From Flavobacteriales bacterium (lineage in GTDB: Bacteria; Bacteroidota; Bacteroidia; Flavobacteriales; Flavobacteriaceae): 64,000 bases of DNA. The notes below the pieces were generated by a model. The model saw nothing but the letters and a program-made list of their open reading frames with translations, was not told the origin of the DNA and did no database searches. Location of the stretch: assembly GCA_027067965.1 (NCBI GenBank), contig JAMOUV010000032.1, forward strand, positions 233,650 through 297,649, in the 5' to 3' direction. Of the stretch, positions 60,031 through 64,000 are shown piece by piece (the stretch's first letter is position 1; the number at the start of each line of letters is the position of its first letter). Both the position numbers and the translations under genes were made by a program.

Positions 60031-60825
60031 TTATTTATTGTTGAATTTTTGTTGAAGTTTTTTCAATTTCACTCTTTCGAAAACGTTTTTAAAAACTTGC
60101 TTGGTGTAGAGGGGAAAATCCGCTTGCATCACCCAACCGTAATAGCCGGGGTCTTTTTCCAATACTTTTTCCAGCAATTGCCCCTTATATTTACCGAAAT
60201 TTATAACTTCCCTACCCGATTCGTCATAAATAATACGCCCTTGAAAATCAGCTGCATTATTATGAGACGAAAACGCCGATAATTCTTCGAGTCCTTCGGG
60301 CAAATCTTCATATCTGTCCACCTGCTCCTTGAGAATTTCCCATGTAGCCAACACATCCTGTTCGGCCGAGTGTGCGTTAATCAGGTCCTTTCCGGTATAA
60401 AATTTATATGCGGCCGAAAGATTGCGAGGTTCTTTTTTATGATAAATAACTTGTACGTCAATGGTTTTATTTTTCTTCAAATCCACTTCAATTCCGGCAC
60501 GCAAAAGTTCTTCAACCAGCATAGGCAAATCAAACCGGTTGGAATTAAATCCTATTAAATAAGCATCTTCGATGAATTTATAAATCTCTTCGGCCACTTC
60601 TTCGAACCGGGGGGCATCTTTCACATCCTCATCGGTAATACCATGGATTTCCGAAGCACGCGAGGGTATGGGCCTTCCGGGATTAATGCGCCTGGTATAA
60701 GTTTTTTCGGCTCCGCCGGGTTCCACTCTCAAAATGGAAATTTCTACAATTCGATCCTTGGAAATATCGATGCCGGTGGTTTCCAAATCAAAAATACAAA
60801 CGGGGGTATCAATTTTTAGACTCAT
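60031..60825 (-). CDS. DEDDh 3'-5' exonuclease (DnaQ-like) with C-terminal extension
   Basis: 264 aa. ExoI FDLETTGIDISKDRIVE (Asp, Glu), ExoII LIGFNSNRFDLPML, ExoIII HSAEQDVLATWEIL, a complete DEDDh set in the first about 170 residues. The C-terminal about 90 residues (INFGKYKGQLLEKVLEKDPGYYGWVMQADF) match the DUF3820-type extension. A proofreading or repair nuclease. Overlaps the DUF4294 gene by 17 bases. Confidence 0.88.
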   Translation of the reverse strand: MSLKIDTPVCIFDLETTGIDISKDRIVEISILRVEPGGAEKTYTRRINPGRPIPSRASEIHGITDEDVKDAPRFEEVAEEIYKFIEDAYLIGFNSNRFDLPMLVEELLRAGIEVDLKKNKTIDVQVIYHKKEPRNLSAAYKFYTGKDLINAHSAEQDVLATWEILKEQVDRYEDLPEGLEELSAFSSHNNAADFQGRIIYDESGREVINFGKYKGQLLEKVLEKDPGYYGWVMQADFPLYTKQVFKNVFERVKLKKLQQKFNNK

Positions 60826-61585
60826 TCTTTATATCTTTTGGTTGACGAAGTTTTTTTAAGGAATCCATTTTTTTCCAAAAATTAAATTTACGACGATTTT
60901 TATTAACATAAGCAGGCGGTGCTTTTTCCATCCATTTCCGGTAGAGTTCGTAATAATCCACAATAACCTTTGGCGGCGAAGGTTCCAAAGTGCCGTCCTG
61001 AAAGGCCCTAATCAAAATATCTTCCATCCAAAAATCCTCTTTCCTGTTGACCGGGTCGTAAATTTCTTTTAAATCGATTTTGTATAATTTCGCCATTCTT
61101 TGCCACCAAAATGCCGAAAATCCGCTTTTATATTGTTTCAAAAAATCAAAAACACTCATGCCCGTTTGCCGGTAAACCAATCGTACCAATACCCGTCCTT
61201 CGCTCGGTGTCAGTTCGTGCAATTCGGGTTCAATGACTTTTCGGATGTAATTTTCTACCACTTTTTTATACCGGCGCCTTTGTTTCGGACTCATTTTTTT
61301 CAATCTTTCGTTCAACTTTTCCAAGTCTTCGCCTGCCATTTTAGCAAAAGGATAAACCTTGGTTACCTTTCGACGCATCACCAAATAACGATACCAATCG
61401 GAAGATTTGGAAAAATAAAGCCGGGGCAAAATCACCACTTCGTCCAAATAAAAAACGGGAATAGTATCATTTTTATAAACGGCTATGGTATCGCTCAAAA
61501 CACCGGTGGTATCGCGATCCTGTTGGGCATACATCATCCCTGCCGTTATTAATAATACGAATGCAATGAGTTTTTTTAAGTCCAT
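60809..61585 (-). CDS. DUF4294 family secreted protein
   Basis: 258 aa from the ATG giving MDLKKLIAF. Signal peptide to MMYAQ. Contains the family pattern VYKNDTIPVFYLDEVVILPR...YRYLVMRRKVTKVYPFAKMAGEDLEKLNERLKKM and LVYRQTGMSVFDFLKQYKSGFSAFWWQRMA. Restricted to Bacteroidota as far as I know; function unknown, often beside core genes. Overlaps the exonuclease. Confidence 0.8.
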   Translation of the reverse strand: MDLKKLIAFVLLITAGMMYAQQDRDTTGVLSDTIAVYKNDTIPVFYLDEVVILPRLYFSKSSDWYRYLVMRRKVTKVYPFAKMAGEDLEKLNERLKKMSPKQRRRYKKVVENYIRKVIEPELHELTPSEGRVLVRLVYRQTGMSVFDFLKQYKSGFSAFWWQRMAKLYKIDLKEIYDPVNRKEDFWMEDILIRAFQDGTLEPSPPKVIVDYYELYRKWMEKAPPAYVNKNRRKFNFWKKMDSLKKLRQPKDIKNESKN

Positions 61586-61597
61586 TGGTTTTTTCCC

Positions 61598-61605
61598 TAA
61601 CTTTG
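61598..61605 (+). promoter_or_regulatory. Putative -7 element (TAACTTTG) of pssA
   Basis: Perfect TAnnTTTG 25 bases before ATG 61631 in the divergent gap with the DUF4294 gene. Confidence 0.55.
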
Positions 61606-61630
61606 CGCTGCAAATACCGTGCAATTTAAT

Positions 61631-62353
61631 ATGAAAAGTAATTATTTACTATATAAATTAAAAAATAATCTCCCTAATTTTTTTACTTTACTGAATTTAT
61701 TATCCGGCACACTTGCCATTATGTTTGTTTTTAACGAACAGTATTGGACGGCATTTTATCTGGTTTTGCTCGGCATTTTTTTCGACTTCATCGACGGTAT
61801 GGTCGCCCGGCTGACCCGAACTTCTTCCGAATTGGGACTCCAACTCGACAGCATGGCCGATTTGGTCACAAGCGGCATGGTGCCTGCATTTTTTTTAATG
61901 AAAATTTGGAAAAATATCTTCGATCAATCCTTGCTTTATCTTTTTCCTTTATTAATCGTCTTGGGTTCGGCATGGCGATTGGCAAAATTTAATATAGACA
62001 GCAAGCAAAAATCTCATTTTATCGGCTTACCCACACCTTCCAATGCCCTTCTTCTTATGTCGGTAGGATTCATTTTTTTAACCGAACCCGAATCATCGAT
62101 ATGGCATCAGGTTTTATCGCATCCTTGGGCGCCTGTCCTGATTACATTATTGTCCGTTTGGCTTCTTAATGCCGGCTTGCCATTGATTTCTTTGAAAATT
62201 TCTTCCGGAAACAAAAAACCGAACGTTCATGCCATCGTGTTGATTATCATTTCCGCCCTGTTGATTTCTATAATGAAATTTAAAGCCGCGCCAATTATTT
62301 TAGGGATATATATTCTTCTGTCATTGCATTATTTCAAAATATTCAAGCATTGA
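61631..62353 (+). CDS. pssA: CDP-diacylglycerol-serine O-phosphatidyltransferase
   Basis: 240 aa from ATG 61631 (a GTG four codons earlier is possible). CDP-alcohol phosphatidyltransferase motif DG-x2-AR-x8-G-x3-D-x3-D is exact (DGMVARLTRTSSELGLQLDSMAD), preceded by NFFTLLNLLSGTLAI, the PssA type II N-terminus. Makes phosphatidylserine, the precursor of phosphatidylethanolamine. About 7-8 helices. Confidence 0.9.
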   Translation: MKSNYLLYKLKNNLPNFFTLLNLLSGTLAIMFVFNEQYWTAFYLVLLGIFFDFIDGMVARLTRTSSELGLQLDSMADLVTSGMVPAFFLMKIWKNIFDQSLLYLFPLLIVLGSAWRLAKFNIDSKQKSHFIGLPTPSNALLLMSVGFIFLTEPESSIWHQVLSHPWAPVLITLLSVWLLNAGLPLISLKISSGNKKPNVHAIVLIIISALLISIMKFKAAPIILGIYILLSLHYFKIFKH

Positions 62354-63003
62354 AGCATCTTGTCAAATTATATGGTGTAATTATTCTTTTTTTTCTAGGA
62401 ATTTTTGTTTTTATGAACATAAGCGGAATTCTTTCCGTTTCCGATATCAAATATTATATTGAAGAAGTTTCCACCAAATCACCCGAAATTATCGGCTTGG
62501 TAATCTTTATTTTACTTTCAGTAGATGTATTTTTCTCCGTACCTACCGTTTTCTTGGTCACCTCTGCAGGATATTTATTGGGATTCAAATGGGGACTCAT
62601 TGCCTCGGTTGGCGGCATGTTTATATCCGGACTTACCGCAAGGATTTTATGTACGATTTTCGGAAAAAAAATACTCAAATTGGTTCTGGGAGACGACCGG
62701 AAAATCAGCGAAGTGCATAGGTTATTCAACCGCTTCGGACCCGGCGTATTACTTATTTCGCGGGCTCTTCCCATGCTGCCGGAAGCCACCTGTTGTATGG
62801 CGGGTATCAACCGGATGCCTTGGTCCAAATTTATAGTGTATTACCTCGCGGGCACTTTGCCTTATGCGGCCGTTTTGGTCTATTTGGGGTCCATTAGCAG
62901 TAAAGATAATCCCTATCCTGCCCTTACGGGCATTATCGGCATGTACATCTTACTTTGGTCCGTGTGGTATTTTTTGATTTATAAAAAAGAAAAGAAAAAT
63001 TAG
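62350..63003 (+). CDS. VTT-domain (TVP38/TMEM64, DedA-like) membrane protein
   Basis: 217 aa. TTG start overlapping the pssA stop by 4 bases. VTT core: TVFLVTSAGYLLGFKWGLIASVGGMFISGLTARILCTIFGKKIL and FGPGVLLISRALPMLPEATCCMAGINRMPWSKFIVYYLAGTLPYAA, the re-entrant-loop glycines and F/L-x-R-x(L/I)P pattern. The family moves or flips lipids; coupling with pssA suggests a phospholipid role. Confidence 0.8.
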   Translation: MKHLVKLYGVIILFFLGIFVFMNISGILSVSDIKYYIEEVSTKSPEIIGLVIFILLSVDVFFSVPTVFLVTSAGYLLGFKWGLIASVGGMFISGLTARILCTIFGKKILKLVLGDDRKISEVHRLFNRFGPGVLLISRALPMLPEATCCMAGINRMPWSKFIVYYLAGTLPYAAVLVYLGSISSKDNPYPALTGIIGMYILLWSVWYFLIYKKEKKN

Positions 63004-63009
63004 GATTAT

Positions 63010-63498
63010 TTAATCCACTTCAACTTCAAAAAAAGTTTTGTCTTTATTTAAAATCTCTGAAAATTTCTTTCCCGCTATAATAATATGAACAATATTTTGT
63101 TGGTCGGGATATACATCGGTCAGCCATTTTTGAGTAATGGAAATTCTTTTCGGTTTTTTAATTTTCTCGCTTTCAGCCAATAAAAGCAATTTTTCGTTTT
63201 CAAAAGTGAATCCCAGATACGTATAATCTATCTTCCGGTCATTCACGGTAATTTGAAATCTGTCTTTTAAATAACTTGCTATATAAAATTTGGTTTTTTC
63301 ATCCGCTTTGTCCAAATCGATATTATAATTGAATTTTTGTTTAACGGCTTTTTCCAAATCATCCGGAAAAGTATAAAGGATAATTTCAAAATGTTTATCC
63401 GTGTAAGTGACCGTGGTTACGCTTACATAAAACTTATGAAATGCCTCAAATGATAAAAAAGGCATCATCAGTAAAATTATCAGTAAAAATTTCTTCAT
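63010..63498 (-). CDS. DUF6702-like secreted protein
   Basis: 162 aa. Signal peptide (to SFEA), then HKFYVSVTTVTYTDKHFEIILYTFPDDLEKAV..., the pattern of the DUF6702 family of small periplasmic beta proteins in Bacteroidota, often next to M1-peptidase or cell-envelope genes. Function unknown. Own -7 element upstream. Confidence 0.7.
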   Translation of the reverse strand: MKKFLLIILLMMPFLSFEAFHKFYVSVTTVTYTDKHFEIILYTFPDDLEKAVKQKFNYNIDLDKADEKTKFYIASYLKDRFQITVNDRKIDYTYLGFTFENEKLLLLAESEKIKKPKRISITQKWLTDVYPDQQNIVHIIIAGKKFSEILNKDKTFFEVEVD

Positions 63499-63524
63499 CG
63501 ATTAAATACAATAAAATATCTTGC

Positions 63525-63532
63525 CAAATTTA
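63525..63532 (-). promoter_or_regulatory. Putative -7 element (TAAATTTG on minus strand)
   Basis: Perfect TAnnTTTG 26 bases upstream of the DUF6702-like ATG. Confidence 0.5.
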
Positions 63533-63551
63533 ATTTATTCTCGTTCATTAA

Positions 63552-63598
63552 TCAAAAAAACCGCGAAACCGTCCTATTAAAAAGACGGTTTCACGGTT
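63552..63598 (-). terminator. Rho-independent terminator of the OmpA-family gene
   Basis: 15-bp stem AACCGTGAAACCGTC/GACGGTTTCGCGGTT (one wobble) on the minus strand followed by TTTTTTT. Confidence 0.85.
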
Positions 63599-63649
63599 AA
63601 ATAAATTGCTATTTAATGTGCTTTACAATCTCACTTCACGTCAATCGCA

Positions 63650-64000
63650 TTATTTCTTCTCGCATCCCAATATTCTGAATTCCGTACGACGGTTCAATTG
63701 ATGCTGCGCTTCGGTACATTTCACACCGTCACGACATTCATTAACCAATCGCGTCTCGCCATACCACTTGGCAACCAACTGCTTCCGGGGAATTCCACGT
63801 GAAGTCAAGTACTTGATAACCGACATCGTACGATTGCGAGACAATCGCATATTGTATGCATGACTCGCCCTGCAGTCCGTATGACTGGCTACCTCCAACT
63901 TGATCTCGGGATGCCGCTTCAATAAGGCAATCAATTCCTCTAACTGCCCCTTATACTCCGGACGGATGTTATACTTGTCCAAATCATAATACAACGGCGA
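63650..64000 (-). CDS. OmpA-family protein, C-terminal part (cut by window edge)
   Basis: At least 116 codons, open to the window end (frame continues upstream as SPLYYDLDKYNIRPEY). OmpA peptidoglycan-binding domain: LEVASHTDCRASHAYNMRLSRNRTMSVIKYLTSRGIPRKQLVAKWYGETRLVNECRDGVKC...NRRTEF, with the extra NECRDGVKC cysteine loop found in Bacteroidota OmpA proteins fused to WD40/PD40 repeats. The N-terminal part lies outside the window. Confidence 0.88.
   Translation of the reverse strand, partial: SPLYYDLDKYNIRPEYKGQLEELIALLKRHPEIKLEVASHTDCRASHAYNMRLSRNRTMSVIKYLTSRGIPRKQLVAKWYGETRLVNECRDGVKCTEAQHQLNRRTEFRILGCEKK

Overview
The window (about 40% G+C by eye, AT-rich intergenic DNA) looks like a chromosomal segment of a member of the Bacteroidota. 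The support is: many gene starts preceded by the Bacteroidota -7 element TAnnTTTG rather than a strong Shine-Dalgarno; many short lipoproteins with boxes of the FSC/GSC type; families typical of the phylum (DUF4294, DUF6702, the Mpl-type Mur ligase, RHS tips with the DPLAEKYP motif, FISUMP-domain surface proteins); and characteristic degenerate intergenic repeats. No rRNA, tRNA or CRISPR array was seen. The gene set suggests a sulfur-metabolising, anaerobic or microaerobic lifestyle, but that is inference.

Layout. 1-9.3 kb: a surface-glycan locus on the + strand. It holds a three-gene nonulosonate module (cytidylyltransferase, NeuB-like synthase, KdsC-like phosphatase), a Wzx-type flippase, a candidate sialyltransferase-like enzyme, a polymerase-like membrane protein, a beta-helix lipoprotein, an O-antigen ligase/polymerase and a GT4 glycosyltransferase. 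9.4-19 kb: housekeeping genes (DUF4010 membrane protein, alpha/beta hydrolase, yceI-mpl-radC-PNPOx operon, NadR-like kinase, recQ, OmpA lipoprotein). 19-22.5 kb: an accessory island with an orphan RHS tip carrying an L,D-transpeptidase-like toxin domain, its putative lipoprotein immunity partner and a YoeB-type toxin-antitoxin pair, flanked by two 108-bp direct repeats.

23.6-37.5 kb: a sulfur island. On the minus strand, in order of transcription: a PsrABC-like molybdoenzyme (polysulfide or thiosulfate reductase type), two half-size YeeE/YedE sulfur transporters, three exported rhodanese-fold proteins, a secreted alpha-toroid protein with a DDADDT motif, a sulfide:quinone oxidoreductase and an overlooked 57-aa protein. 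Divergent from it are mobA (Mo-cofactor guanylylation) and an unusual membrane protein fused to a P-loop NTPase. The outstanding feature is that all three rhodanese proteins end in a Pro/Lys-rich linker followed by KRKKK-x-VS-(G/A)GCG, resembling the GGCGG swinging arm of SoxY. Two of the three have lost the normal catalytic-loop cysteine, and in one of these the tail cysteine is the only cysteine of the protein. I propose that they act as periplasmic sulfane-sulfur carriers linking SQR, the YeeE channels and PsrABC.

37.5-55.9 kb: lipoproteins, two paralogous outer-membrane-type proteins, a repeat-rich surface protein, fermentative energy genes (ADP-forming acyl-CoA synthetase, acetate kinase, 2-oxoacid:ferredoxin oxidoreductase), a nearly identical tandem pair of FISUMP surface proteins with divergent C-termini, and a 1086-aa BNR/sortilin-like exported protein. 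55.9-60 kb: a second RHS locus with two orphan tips sharing a 387-bp near-identical core, one joined to a JAB/JAMM-type toxin domain with a lipoprotein partner and one to an unidentified domain with a three-helix membrane partner. 60-64 kb: DEDDh exonuclease, DUF4294, phosphatidylserine synthase, VTT-family protein, DUF6702, and an OmpA-family gene cut by the window edge.
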